From assembly GCA_903831575.1 (NCBI GenBank), contig CAIKYB010000016.1, positions 1 to 64,000 on the forward strand: DNA of 64,000 nucleotides, given 5' to 3'. Position numbers and translations under genes: made by a program. The DNA comes from an uncultured Bacteroidota bacterium (GTDB lineage: Bacteria > Bacteroidota > Bacteroidia > Chitinophagales > Chitinophagaceae). The notes beneath the pieces are model-generated. The model ran no database searches. It had not been told where the DNA came from and worked only from the letters and a program-made list of their open reading frames with translations. Shown piece after piece: positions 46,705 through 55,420 of this stretch. Every line of letters starts with the position of its first letter. Position 1 is the first letter of the stretch.

Positions 46705-47472
46705 TTACTTCAAAATTTTAATTCTAATTGTTATTATAAAAGGAATCAAAATCGAGTAAGCAATGAAAAAGGGGATAACAAAACCAATCCAGCCCATCGC
46801 TAGAAAGAATGCCATTAATAACAGCTGGAATCCTAATCCATAAAAGGAAACTAATGTCATGAACCATTTCGGAAAAGTGGCTGACTTAAAAGCAAAGGGA
46901 TCTAGCTTATAAATTAATTCATCAAAAACCCTATAAAGAAGTCGGTAGATGTTGAATAAGAAATTAACGTTGCTTTGTTTTTCTTGTGGATAAGCAGCAG
47001 GAGGTTTTTTTTCAAAAATCTGACTAGTAATTTCTCCTGCAGTACTATGACGTAAAATAACATGATAATAATTGTATAGCGTACCCTGAGTTTGCATACA
47101 AAGAAAGGCCAATATACTCCACCAAAAATTCGTGTCTGAAAACCAGGCAATAGAAATTAAAAATGCAACGTTTAAAAGACAATCTAAAATCGAATCTAAA
47201 TATCGGCCTACAAAAGAAGGCTGGGCTTTAAGCCTTGCTAATTCTCCATCTGCAGCATCTAAAATAGATTTTAAAATCAGAAAAAAACCTGCTGTCCAAT
47301 AATACGATTCTGCAATACTATAAATAGCGAGTATGCCAGATAAGCCAAATAGTAAGGTGATATGGACAGCATTTACATTTGTATTTTTTAATCGCCGTGC
47401 TATGAATTTGGCTATTGGTCTGCCATAGTCTGAAACATCGATAAATTTATTTTCTGAAGTGAGTTTGGACAT
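46705..47472 (-). CDS. CDP-alcohol phosphatidyltransferase family protein
   Basis: 255 residues with about six membrane helices. The family signature D-x2-DG-x2-AR-x8-G-x3-D-x3-D is complete: Asp72, Asp75-Gly76, Ala79-Arg80, Gly89, Asp93 and Asp97 (LDAADGELAR, then VGRYLDSILD). It transfers a phosphatidyl or phosphoalcohol group from a CDP-linked donor to an alcohol in the inner membrane. The acceptor (glycerol phosphate, inositol or a polyprenol/sugar) cannot be told. Single gene. Confidence 0.88.
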   Translation of the reverse strand: MSKLTSENKFIDVSDYGRPIAKFIARRLKNTNVNAVHITLLFGLSGILAIYSIAESYYWTAGFFLILKSILDAADGELARLKAQPSFVGRYLDSILDCLLNVAFLISIAWFSDTNFWWSILAFLCMQTQGTLYNYYHVILRHSTAGEITSQIFEKKPPAAYPQEKQSNVNFLFNIYRLLYRVFDELIYKLDPFAFKSATFPKWFMTLVSFYGLGFQLLLMAFFLAMGWIGFVIPFFIAYSILIPFIITIRIKILK

Positions 47473-47655
47473 GATTTTTTTTAGCGCTCAAAGAGGGAAT
47501 GTTATTTCAGAGGTTTATGATTAAGTTATTAGACACTTTTTTGTTGAATTAAAATAATCTCAACGCCAAAAAAGTTAGGAAGTGAATTGGGAGAGTGTAT
47601 TTTGATATTTTTTATTGTTTGCAAATGTAGTATTGCTTTGGGACAATTCAGCACA

Positions 47656-47871
47656 TTAAAAATTCATGCTAACATACAAGTCTTCTACCTTTTTTCTTGC
47701 CCAAGGTGTTTTTCTAAGAAACTTAAGACTTGATGGAATACTGGGATTACTATTGAAACAATTGATGCGAATAAGCTCGCCTAGATGCTCCCATCCAAAA
47801 TGAGCCACTAGTGTTGTCAATATAAATTCTAAAGTTTTTCCATGCAATGGATCTTTTGAGGCTTGTTGCAT
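47656..47871 (-). CDS. VF530 family (DUF2132) protein
   Basis: About 72 residues. [39 protein letters not shown] and [20 protein letters not shown] match the VF530 family almost throughout; structures show a small helical DNA-binding-like fold, with cellular role unknown. The frame opens upstream to 47955 with alternative ATGs at 47913 and 47955, but the family start corresponds to [11 protein letters not shown] at 47871, which also avoids overlap with the divergent gene at 47902. Confidence 0.88.
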   Translation of the reverse strand: MQQASKDPLHGKTLEFILTTLVAHFGWEHLGELIRINCFNSNPSIPSSLKFLRKTPWARKKVEDLYVSMNF

Positions 47872-47901
47872 ATACAATATTAAGTAATTTGCTTTGCTAT
47901 T

Positions 47902-48495
47902 ATGGAAGGACATCGATATTTTATTCTGCACAAGCCCATTGATATGGTGTCTCAATTTGTAAGCTCACATGATGTCAGGCTGTTAGGTTCCATCAATTTC
48001 GATTTTCCGGAAGGATCACATGCAATTGGCAGATTAGATAAAAACTCTGAGGGTTTATTATTAATTACTACAAATTCAAAAGTTACTAATTTATTGTTTC
48101 ATGGCAAACAACCTCATACTCGAACCTATTTAGTTCAGGTAACAAACACCGTTAGTCCGGAAACAATTGCAAAAATCGCAAGTGGTATTGCAATAAGTGC
48201 AACAAAAGGATCGGAGTATATTACAACACCATGCAAAGTTAACTTAGTAGAAAAACCTGCCTGCATTCAAGAATTAAACACGCAACCTCTACATAAAAAT
48301 GTAACCAGCTCTTGGTTAACGATAACTTTAACAGAAGGGAAATTTCACCAGGTAAGAAAAATGGTAGCCGCTGTTAAACATAAATGTTTGCGATTAATCA
48401 GAATTGCTATTGAAGATATTGAGTTGGGTGACATGAAGCCTGGAGATCTAAAAGAAGTCAGTCATGATTATTTTTTTGAGAAATTGAAATTGTAA
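47902..48495 (+). CDS. RluE-like 23S rRNA pseudouridine synthase
   Basis: 197 residues, RsuA/RluE family without an S4 domain. [15 protein letters not shown] starts the fold; [16 protein letters not shown] contains the catalytic Asp in GRLDxx[41 protein letters not shown] and [15 protein letters not shown] complete it. By family it modifies U2457 in helix 89 of 23S rRNA, though position specificity is inferred. Head-to-head with the VF530 gene. Confidence 0.92.
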   Translation: MEGHRYFILHKPIDMVSQFVSSHDVRLLGSINFDFPEGSHAIGRLDKNSEGLLLITTNSKVTNLLFHGKQPHTRTYLVQVTNTVSPETIAKIASGIAISATKGSEYITTPCKVNLVEKPACIQELNTQPLHKNVTSSWLTITLTEGKFHQVRKMVAAVKHKCLRLIRIAIEDIELGDMKPGDLKEVSHDYFFEKLKL

Positions 48496-48593
48496 TATAT
48501 TTTAAAGAATATCATATTGCATGAATTCCTCTCACAACTATTAGAATCCTTACAAGCTTGTAATAAATACTTCTCGCCTTCTTAAGGAGCTAA

Positions 48594-48605
48594 TTTGCAT
48601 GCAAA
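48594..48605. promoter_or_regulatory. 12-bp palindrome TTTGCATGCAAA before the VWA gene
   Basis: A perfect palindrome whose end lies 9 bp before the ATG at 48615. It could be an operator for the two-gene unit or a chance symmetry. Confidence 0.35.
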
Positions 48606-48614
48606 ACTAAAATT

Positions 48615-49250
48615 ATGCAAAAAGAAAAAACAATCTACCATCTTATCGTAGACAAAAGCGGCTCCATGTGCGACTGTATTGAAAACACCATAAGCGGCTT
48701 TAACGAACAAGTAAACAAAGTGCAACAACTGGAAAAAGAATTTTCAGAACAAGAAATCACCCTCGGCTTGACTACATTTAACCATGAAGTCTACCACCAT
48801 TTCTTTCAAAGCCAACCTGCGACTGTTAGAAAATTAAGTACAGCAACTTACAGACCCGATGGAACAACTGCGCTTTTAGATGCCGTTGGAATGACTATCG
48901 AAAGCATCGAAAAAGACATCAAACAACACGAAAACAAATTGAACACCACTGTTGTGATAGTTATTTTAACAGATGGGCATGAAAATGCTTCAAAATTATT
49001 TAAATTGGAGGATATTCGAAAAGAGATTTCACGATTAGAAGAAACAGGGAAATGGACATTCAGTTTTATTGGGGCCTCTTTGGACGCTGTTGATGTTGCG
49101 GCATCTATGGCCATCAAAAGGCAAAACAGTTTTATGTTTGAGAAGTCAAATATGAAATCAGGTCTTTTTGACAAACTGTCTCACTCCATGGAAAGTTATA
49201 TGGATAAAAAAAGGAGAGGAAAAAATTTAGGAGATTTCTTTTCTGAATAA
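48615..49250 (+). CDS. VWA-domain protein
   Basis: 211 residues, essentially one von Willebrand A domain. The MIDAS is complete: DKSGSM (Asp13, Ser15, Ser17), the threonine in PDGTTALLDAVG (near 84) and ILTDGHENAS (Asp120). No signal peptide or membrane segment, so it is cytoplasmic. The C-terminal tail is basic (KKRRGKNLGDFFSE). Cytoplasmic VWA proteins serve as metal-dependent scaffolds, often with ATPases or modification enzymes. Only 12 bp separate it from the next gene, a zinc-ribbon protein, suggesting that they work together. Confidence 0.88.
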   Translation: MQKEKTIYHLIVDKSGSMCDCIENTISGFNEQVNKVQQLEKEFSEQEITLGLTTFNHEVYHHFFQSQPATVRKLSTATYRPDGTTALLDAVGMTIESIEKDIKQHENKLNTTVVIVILTDGHENASKLFKLEDIRKEISRLEETGKWTFSFIGASLDAVDVAASMAIKRQNSFMFEKSNMKSGLFDKLSHSMESYMDKKRRGKNLGDFFSE

Positions 49251-49262
49251 AATAACGATTAA

Positions 49263-50390
49263 ATGAAAGTACACTTATTAAAATCTGCAGAAGTCGATAC
49301 CACTTTGTTTACCAAGGTGGTTGACTTTTTACAATCTATTCCGGGAGCCATTCAATTTTATTATGATCTTAACTGGGTGGTGAACTTTGAAGAGGACGAG
49401 TATTTTTTCAAGCGTTTTGAAACAAAGGAAGATTTCGAAAACCAGATCCTTATGTCTGATCATGTAAAGATCTGTGAAAGCAGGATTTTTCCAATGGAAA
49501 GAGAAACAACAAAATGGGAAAATCTTTTTAAAAAGTGTGAAACATACAGAAAGAAAAACAACATAGCAAATGATGAATTTGTTTTACTGCTGACAGATAA
49601 GCCTAATAAACAAAACTGGTTTGCGGCTCTTGACGAAAAAATGCCTTATAATGGATTCATTCATACAGATGATTGGGATTACTATATAAAAAGTTCTCCC
49701 GCCTTCCCGATTGCCTATGAGGTTATTGCACTTGTATTGCAAAAACATATGTTTGAAGGATTGTATGATCTCAGAACAAAAGTGCATGAAACACCCATTG
49801 GATGTATTAACGATTTGTGTTTGCATAAAAAAGATATCATCTTAAAATTAAGAACTGGTGATGTTTGTGAAGATTGTTTAGAAAGAGCAGAAGGGAAAAT
49901 AAGTATGCCCGAACTGCATCATGCTTTGCACATCATGAGTTCGCTAAGAGAAAAAATGTTGTTTGCTCAAAATTTAAAAAAGTTTTCGCCCTTAAGCAAA
50001 TTGCTAATTGACCATAAACATAAATTTTTCCTTCCTGATTTTGGTAACATAGAAATAAAATTACGCCCATTAGAAAAAGCTTTGTACCTCTTATTCCTGC
50101 GTTACCCAGAAGGCATTTATCACAGTAGTCTTAGCGACCATCGAATTGAATTATATGAAATTTATTCCAGCATTTCAACGATGGGTGATTTAACGGAGAT
50201 GAGAGTACGAATCGACGATATGGTCAATGCCCTCAGCGATTCAGCCAGTCAAAAAATGTCAAGAATTAAAAGAGTATTCGAAGAATCAATTGGAGAAGAA
50301 TTAGCAAAACACTATTATATAAAAGGAGAATCAGGCCAGCAAAAGAAAATAGATCTTAATCGCGAGCTTGTTGTTTTAAGTGTTGTATAA
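49263..50390 (+). CDS. Uncharacterised protein with zinc-ribbon-like cysteines, paired with VWA gene
   Basis: 375 residues, soluble. An N-terminal α/β part contains FVLLLTDKPNKQNWFAALDE and FIHTDDWDYY, followed by AYEVIALVLQKHMFEGLY. The centre has four cysteines spaced like a zinc ribbon: Cys181 and Cys186 (GCINDLC), Cys202 and Cys205 (CEDC). The C-terminal third (LEKALYLLFLRYPEGIYHSS, then IRIKRVF-like helices, ending near IKGESGQQKKIDLNREL) is helical and looks like a nucleic-acid- or partner-binding module. I have seen such sequences as unnamed proteins in Bacteroidota but know no function. Operonic with the VWA gene. Confidence 0.75.
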   Translation: MKVHLLKSAEVDTTLFTKVVDFLQSIPGAIQFYYDLNWVVNFEEDEYFFKRFETKEDFENQILMSDHVKICESRIFPMERETTKWENLFKKCETYRKKNNIANDEFVLLLTDKPNKQNWFAALDEKMPYNGFIHTDDWDYYIKSSPAFPIAYEVIALVLQKHMFEGLYDLRTKVHETPIGCINDLCLHKKDIILKLRTGDVCEDCLERAEGKISMPELHHALHIMSSLREKMLFAQNLKKFSPLSKLLIDHKHKFFLPDFGNIEIKLRPLEKALYLLFLRYPEGIYHSSLSDHRIELYEIYSSISTMGDLTEMRVRIDDMVNALSDSASQKMSRIKRVFEESIGEELAKHYYIKGESGQQKKIDLNRELVVLSVV

Positions 50391-50459
50391 ACAACAGCAA
50401 ACAGCTTTTTTGAAATAATTCCACTTATCAAATCGATCCCTTATAATTAATCACAGCAA

Positions 50460-51668
50460 TTACAAAGACTTCCCTACTAATTTCCACTGATAAACGCCCC
50501 CTATTTGTACAACGCCCCAATAATCAAAAGAACCAATTTCTCTGTCTCCATTACTATTTAAAACCACAGGCCCTGTGATACCGTAATACTGATCTGCCTC
50601 ATTTGTAAAGGCAGTTTTCAATAAAGGAAAATCTGTTTGAGCAGAAGCGTAAGAAGAAACTGTTTTTGCAATCACCCACATGGCATCATATACCGATAAC
50701 GCATAAGCGTCGGGGTCTATTCCTGTATTTGTTCTGATTGCATTTACAACAGTTGCGAGATAAGGATTGGGTTGTTGGGGTAAGCCAAAATTTGGTGCGA
50801 AAAATTTAGTGCTGGCAGCAAAAGCCGCCGCAGTAGTATTTGATGTAAGTACATCACTCAATACTACGCCATCTCCTCCATACCAGTTTACAGTTGAAAA
50901 AACAGGATCCTGAGCTGCGGCAGTAAACAAATCTTTGCATTCATCGAATGAAGCCAGATATACACCAATGCCATCTGCCCCTACCGTTCCTGTATATTGA
51001 AGTATTTTAGTTTTTAATTGAGCAAGTATGGCTGAATAATCAGTAGTATTTGTTGCGTAAGGAGTTAATGCTTCAACTACACCGCCTAATGTTGTTATAG
51101 CAGCACCTACTGATTGTTGTAGGCCTCTATTACCTGCATCATCTCTTGCCATTGTAATCACTACATGACGGCCCGAAGAATAAATCGTTTGGCTCATCGC
51201 CCTACCCTCCACTACATCACCAGGACAAAAACGAAAGATGGCATCATTTGGAATTGCAAGACTTGATGCCGTGCTTCCCTGACTTACTACAAGTAAGTTA
51301 TTATTATTTGCATAATTACGAATGGCACCCACTTCTGCACTTGACTGAGGCCCGATAAAATATTTTATATTATACTGAGTGAATGCTCTTTCAATAGAAC
51401 TTTTAGCAATTGTGGTATCCAGTTCTGTATCGTATACTACTGTAGAAAAACGAATAAGTGAGCCTTTATTTTCCAGGTAATGGTTGATATCAATCAACGC
51501 AAGATTCATGGCTTCCTGGGATGGTTTTCCTAATGTTGACCAATTGCCAGTAATTGAAAATAAACCGCCAATTTTTATGGTTTGAATAGCTTCATTTGTA
51601 GAATCTTTTGTGCAACCACAAATAAGTAAACTAGTGGAAAGGGTAAGTAAAATTAAAAAAGATTTCAT
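50460..51668 (-). CDS. Periplasmic-binding lipoprotein (branched-chain amino acid type)
   Basis: 402 residues. Lipoprotein signal peptide LLICGC, Cys19 lipidated. IKIGGLFSITGNWSTLGKPS and AMNLALIDINHYLENKG start a Peripla_BP_6 fold; YFIGPQSSAEVGAIRNYANN, LVVSQGSTASSLAIP and DAYALSVYDAMWVIAKT are typical of LivJ-like receptors. The expected permease and ATPase genes are absent on both sides, so it may deliver to a distant transporter or act as a sensor. Upstream it carries the element shared with position 63617. Confidence 0.88.
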   Translation of the reverse strand: MKSFLILLTLSTSLLICGCTKDSTNEAIQTIKIGGLFSITGNWSTLGKPSQEAMNLALIDINHYLENKGSLIRFSTVVYDTELDTTIAKSSIERAFTQYNIKYFIGPQSSAEVGAIRNYANNNNLLVVSQGSTASSLAIPNDAIFRFCPGDVVEGRAMSQTIYSSGRHVVITMARDDAGNRGLQQSVGAAITTLGGVVEALTPYATNTTDYSAILAQLKTKILQYTGTVGADGIGVYLASFDECKDLFTAAAQDPVFSTVNWYGGDGVVLSDVLTSNTTAAAFAASTKFFAPNFGLPQQPNPYLATVVNAIRTNTGIDPDAYALSVYDAMWVIAKTVSSYASAQTDFPLLKTAFTNEADQYYGITGPVVLNSNGDREIGSFDYWGVVQIGGVYQWKLVGKSL

Positions 51669-51715
51669 GTTAATATAATTTGTTTTTGGTCACATGTTAT
51701 AGCCTTTATTATCAT

Positions 51716-51729
51716 TCTCGGTTGGTATC
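51716..51729 (-). promoter_or_regulatory. 14-bp element GATACCAACCGAGA (copy 1)
   Basis: Lies 48 bp upstream of the lipoprotein start on the same strand. An identical 14-mer occurs at 63617-63630 upstream of another minus-strand gene. In the 284-bp gap 51669-51952 this and the CCTCCAAT element are the only features seen. Confidence 0.4.
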
Positions 51730-51897
51730 GAGCCGAGCATTATGGCTATTTCATGTGTTAATATAGTTTTTAAAAATAAGTCGCTTGTTGTATTCCTAAT
51801 TTCCATTAGAAATTTTAAAAGTGTGCAAATATAATAAGTCGTAGTGACTAAATAATTGATTCGTTGCTGAAAAGATAAATTTTAAAATTTTTTTTGT

Positions 51898-51933
51898 CCT
51901 CCAATAGATGGCGGCTCGACCCCTGCATATTTG
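51898..51933 (+). promoter_or_regulatory. CCTCCAAT promoter-like element (copy 1)
   Basis: CCTCCAATAG at 51898 followed, 36 nt from its start, by the end of ATATTTG at 51933; ATG at 51953. Same architecture as at 55385 and 62114, although here the -7 is CATATTTG rather than TAnnTTTG. Confidence 0.4.
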
Positions 51934-51952
51934 TTGTAAAAAAAAATAAACT

Positions 51953-52615
51953 ATGCTACTAAATACTCAACATTCGCTGTTAATAACAAACTTATTTGAA
52001 ATATCAAGACAACAAATTTTGCTTAAAGAAGACTTTAAAAATAATAAACGCAAATGGGAGATTGTAGACATTGATACAGAATACTCCTCTATAAAAGAAG
52101 CGTATTATTATATGGAAAACAAAAGCAGTAGTCAATGGAATTATTATAAAACAAAATCAACCATTAAATCTGAAGATTTTTTTATCCTTGATACAGCAAT
52201 AGAATTGCTAAGTGCTGAAAAATATGGTCATTTTGGTTTGGTTTGGGGATTCGATAAAGCTCGAGAGGTATTGAACCGTTTTACAATATCTGCCGATGGA
52301 AAACGTGCCGTAATTATGCAGTTTGAAAAAGACTACAAAAGAGTATATCACAGATTTCAGACAAGAAATATTCCTAAAATAAATTTTAAGGCTCCGGTGA
52401 GATTAACACTAATTAAACTAGGTGAGTACTTGTACTTTTTGATTAACAAGATAAATATATACATGGCGCACGAATCACAATTCATACATAACGGACCATA
52501 CATTGGATATTATATTGAGCCGGAATTGTCAATTAGAAGCAACCGCATTGAATTAAGCAAAATTAAAGCACGTCCGATTGAAGCTGTAACAGGATTTAAA
52601 CAATTGATTAATTAA
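51953..52615 (+). CDS. Hypothetical protein with lectin-like jelly-roll pattern
   Basis: 220 residues, no signal peptide. The order of strands, ILLKEDFKNNKRKWEIVD, EAYYYMENKSSSQWNYYKT, GHFGLVWGFDKAREVLNRF and GKRAVIMQF, resembles the concanavalin-like fold of family-16/DUF1080-type domains. No catalytic residues could be assigned. A start at 51953 is preceded by the CCTCCAAT element. It is convergent with the WYL regulator (9 bp between stops). Confidence 0.6.
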   Translation: MLLNTQHSLLITNLFEISRQQILLKEDFKNNKRKWEIVDIDTEYSSIKEAYYYMENKSSSQWNYYKTKSTIKSEDFFILDTAIELLSAEKYGHFGLVWGFDKAREVLNRFTISADGKRAVIMQFEKDYKRVYHRFQTRNIPKINFKAPVRLTLIKLGEYLYFLINKINIYMAHESQFIHNGPYIGYYIEPELSIRSNRIELSKIKARPIEAVTGFKQLIN

Positions 52616-52624
52616 GATTGGGGA

Positions 52625-53629
52625 TTAGTACTGTTTTAAACTCTGTTCCAGCAAATCCTTTACTTGTTTTTTTAATGAAGCAGGTTGCATCACCTTACAA
52701 TACGGCCCCATTGATAAAATGCGATTACACAACTCATGATTAAGGTGAACTGTTATTTCTATCTGAATATTGTTAGTGGATTGTTTGATTATTTTCTGAG
52801 AAGAATGTAAAGGTTCTAATTGCATCAATTTATGATAAGGATCCTGAAGCATTAATACAACTTTGCTTGGTTTTCCATCGGCTTCCATAATTCCTACAGA
52901 ATGCTGCAAAAACAAATCGGGATTAAAATCGCTTCTTAATTTTTGTCTGGTTTTTATGGAATCTAAATTTTTTATCCTGTCTAATGCAAAAGTGAGGTAA
53001 TCTTCCCTCCCCTCTACCCAGCCTATTAAATACCATCTGTTACGATTTTCTTTGAGTAAATAAGGAATCAATTTGTACTCTTTCACTTCATTTTTATAAA
53101 TATTTTCATAGCGAATATTTAATTGCCATCTTGAACGCATGGCCGGATAAATTTCACTAAGCCATTCGTATCCGGTAGTTGCATTACCAGATTCAAATTG
53201 GATGTACTTTTCCAAAGTGGTATCATTCACATCAAGTTGTAATCCAAAACGTGCATCAATTTTTTCAATGGATTGTTTAAAATCTTTAAAAATAGGCACA
53301 TCTGCATATTGATACAAAACCTTTGCGGCGTATCTTAAAGAATCCCATTCGTTTTCGTTAAGCGCTAATTCAGCAATGGAGAACCCTTCTTCAGCATAAG
53401 CATATCCACCTCTTTCTCTGTTATAAACAATAGGCGCATCGTAACCCTCAGGGGCTCTTCTTTTCATAACATTCAAATCCTTTTCAATAGTTGAAGTAGA
53501 AATTTCCACATCTAGTTTTTCATAACATTTTTGAGCTAAATCTTCAAGAGTGGGGAAAGGTCTTTGACGGTGATTTAAACAACCATCAATAATACGATGA
53601 CGAGTTACTGCAGATTTATTTTTAGGCAT
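52625..53629 (-). CDS. WYL-domain transcriptional regulator (YafY-like)
   Basis: 334 residues. The N-terminal winged helix (RHRIIDGCLNHRQRPFPTLE, STIEKDLNVMKRRAPEGYDA) is followed by a WYL domain around residues 150-250 (LIPYLLKENRNRWYLIGW, YLTFALDRIKNLDSI), with the C-terminal WCX extension. WYL regulators bind nucleic-acid-type ligands and often control stress, DNA-damage or defence genes. It lies 52 bp downstream of the deoxyribonucleotidase gene on the same strand. Confidence 0.9.
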   Translation of the reverse strand: MPKNKSAVTRHRIIDGCLNHRQRPFPTLEDLAQKCYEKLDVEISTSTIEKDLNVMKRRAPEGYDAPIVYNRERGGYAYAEEGFSIAELALNENEWDSLRYAAKVLYQYADVPIFKDFKQSIEKIDARFGLQLDVNDTTLEKYIQFESGNATTGYEWLSEIYPAMRSRWQLNIRYENIYKNEVKEYKLIPYLLKENRNRWYLIGWVEGREDYLTFALDRIKNLDSIKTRQKLRSDFNPDLFLQHSVGIMEADGKPSKVVLMLQDPYHKLMQLEPLHSSQKIIKQSTNNIQIEITVHLNHELCNRILSMGPYCKVMQPASLKKQVKDLLEQSLKQY

Positions 53630-53681
53630 GGAATAAAATATTAAATAATTGCATACGAATGTAAGAATTCTTTTTATAGAA

Positions 53682-54140
53682 TCAATACTTCACATACTTA
53701 CTAAAATAATCAATTACAGTTTTCCAATTGGGATAGAGGTCTGATGTGAAATGTATCAACTTCCCTTCAAATCGGTCAACTCCATTATGATTTGGTCTGT
53801 CGTCTATTAAATAATCGCCTTTGTTTAAATGTTTATGGTGAGATAAAATCAATCGCTTGTAGGCTACTTTTCCCAGATATTTTTTTACCCAGTCTAATTT
53901 ATCATTCAATGCGGTTGGATTTTCCCAGGGAGAAGTAGAAAGTATATAGGTATCAAAATGTTTTGCCAGGAATTGATAAGAGGATATGGCATCTTCTATT
54001 GGGTCCATCAATGAAAACACTCCAGGAATTTCATCGGGATCGTTTATATATTTCATGCGCAATTCATTGCTAATCTTATCAAGACCTGATTGAAAATTAA
54101 CCAATACATTATCCATGTCTACGTAAACGATTTTGTTCAT
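53682..54140 (-). CDS. 5'(3')-deoxyribonucleotidase-like HAD phosphatase
   Basis: 152 residues. HAD motif I is YVDMDNVLVNF (Asp8, Asp10), motif II is ILSTSPWENP, and YLIDDRPNHNGVDRF supplies the acidic motif IV. This pattern, with KLDWVKKYLG, defines the bacterial NT5C-like 5'(3')-deoxyribonucleotidases that dephosphorylate dNMPs. Cytoplasmic, Mg-dependent. It begins 10 bp after the unknown 346-residue gene, in the same direction. Confidence 0.88.
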   Translation of the reverse strand: MNKIVYVDMDNVLVNFQSGLDKISNELRMKYINDPDEIPGVFSLMDPIEDAISSYQFLAKHFDTYILSTSPWENPTALNDKLDWVKKYLGKVAYKRLILSHHKHLNKGDYLIDDRPNHNGVDRFEGKLIHFTSDLYPNWKTVIDYFSKYVKY

Positions 54141-54149
54141 TGTTATTTT

Positions 54150-55190
54150 TTAGTTTTCAAATTTTAATTTTAATTGAATCCCGTACTTGTAGGTCATATC
54201 TAAATGATACTTTAAAGAATCAGGATTGATATAATACTCAGAAAAAGGATCTCTTCCACGATTCCTTTCTTCAATATCTAACGTGTTGTATTTTTCAAGC
54301 ATCCGCATATAATGAGTTACATAAGTTTTTTTAAACCAACTCAAATTTTCAAAAGGGGAAGCAGTAAAATAAATAGCAGGATGGTTATCAGTTTTAAGAT
54401 ACGCTTCTCCATTATTATAAAAAATAGTATCGAGATAATTATAGTCTTGTAAATCAAATTCATTATAGCGCTGCTCATATCTAACCAGCCAATCTAATAA
54501 GAACGGCTCATCTATTGGATTAAAAGTATAGTATTCGTTTTTTATACTTTCAATATCTTTTGCAAAAGAAGCATTTGAAACAATCCCATTAACAATTCCA
54601 TAAAGGTCATCAAATTCAGTAAAGCTATTATAATCAAGTACATTATACTCCATGGCTATTTCTTCATTCAAAGCATGATATTTGTTTTGCCAATACTCAC
54701 AATCTTCAAGATTCAAATAAACTTGCTTTTGGGTAAGTAATTCTTCACAGGCGGTTTTAGCTTTTTGTACGAGTAGTAAAAAATCAATATCTGGAATAAA
54801 ATCTGCAGTCTCATCAGTGGAAATTTCTAAACTGAAAAACCAATTGGTATCAACAGCTTTATCATCTAACTCAAATTCTGTGCAAAAATGTATGTCTGTA
54901 AAATCAGCAGCATTCTCTTCAAAAACAAAAGAAATGTAGTTATTGGTATGATTACCAACGAAAGAATATCCTGTGGCATTTTTTATGCAAAATTCTGAAT
55001 GACAAGATCCTCGGTGAACCGCTAATTGGGTATCATTTTCTTTTTTAAACAAATTAAAAACCTGGTCTAGTTTTTGTAAAAAGATTTCTTTTGTTGCGCC
55101 TTGATAGGTCTTATCATCATCAAGCACCAATTCTAGCATATCAATATCCATTGCTGAAAAGTATTTTAAAACGGCTTCTTTTTTTGTCAT
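54150..55190 (-). CDS. Hypothetical protein upstream of the nucleotidase
   Basis: 346 residues, soluble, acidic and aromatic-rich. The first third reads like a small α+β ligand-binding domain (VLKYFSAMDIDMLELVLDDD, then HRGSCHSEFC), the middle is helical and the last third Tyr/Asn-rich (YEQRYNEFDLQDYNYLDTIF). I do not recognise it; the opening is reminiscent of NTF2/SnoaL-like domains but that is weak. It heads a three-gene minus-strand run with the nucleotidase and the WYL regulator. Confidence 0.65.
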   Translation of the reverse strand: MTKKEAVLKYFSAMDIDMLELVLDDDKTYQGATKEIFLQKLDQVFNLFKKENDTQLAVHRGSCHSEFCIKNATGYSFVGNHTNNYISFVFEENAADFTDIHFCTEFELDDKAVDTNWFFSLEISTDETADFIPDIDFLLLVQKAKTACEELLTQKQVYLNLEDCEYWQNKYHALNEEIAMEYNVLDYNSFTEFDDLYGIVNGIVSNASFAKDIESIKNEYYTFNPIDEPFLLDWLVRYEQRYNEFDLQDYNYLDTIFYNNGEAYLKTDNHPAIYFTASPFENLSWFKKTYVTHYMRMLEKYNTLDIEERNRGRDPFSEYYINPDSLKYHLDMTYKYGIQLKLKFEN

Positions 55191-55384
55191 ATTTGAATAA
55201 GGATGTTCAGGTAAACAAGACTACGAAACAACTGTTTTCGGTTCATAATTGAACAACTGTTAAGAACTTTTAGCCGATTTTTTATCAACATTTTGTAAAT
55301 CATTATCGTTCAATCTTTTAATCAATATTAGAAAATCAGTCCTCCATCTATATAAGGAGCAAAAATGTAAAATTATTTATTCCC

Positions 55385-55419
55385 CCTCCAATTGGTTGAG
55401 GAGTGTGGATATAAATTTG
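55385..55419 (+). promoter_or_regulatory. CCTCCAAT promoter-like element (copy 2) with -7 TAAATTTG
   Basis: CCTCCAATTGGTTGAGG starts 35 nt before the end of TAAATTTG (55412-55419); the ATG is at 55421, so translation would be leaderless or start at a later ATG (55439). The 230-bp gap 55191-55420 shows nothing else. Confidence 0.5.
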
Positions 55420-55420
55420 A

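Noticed and set aside
48848-49174. Minus-strand ORF of 108 residues opposite the VWA gene
   Set aside because: Antisense shadow of a gene with a complete MIDAS and good context.
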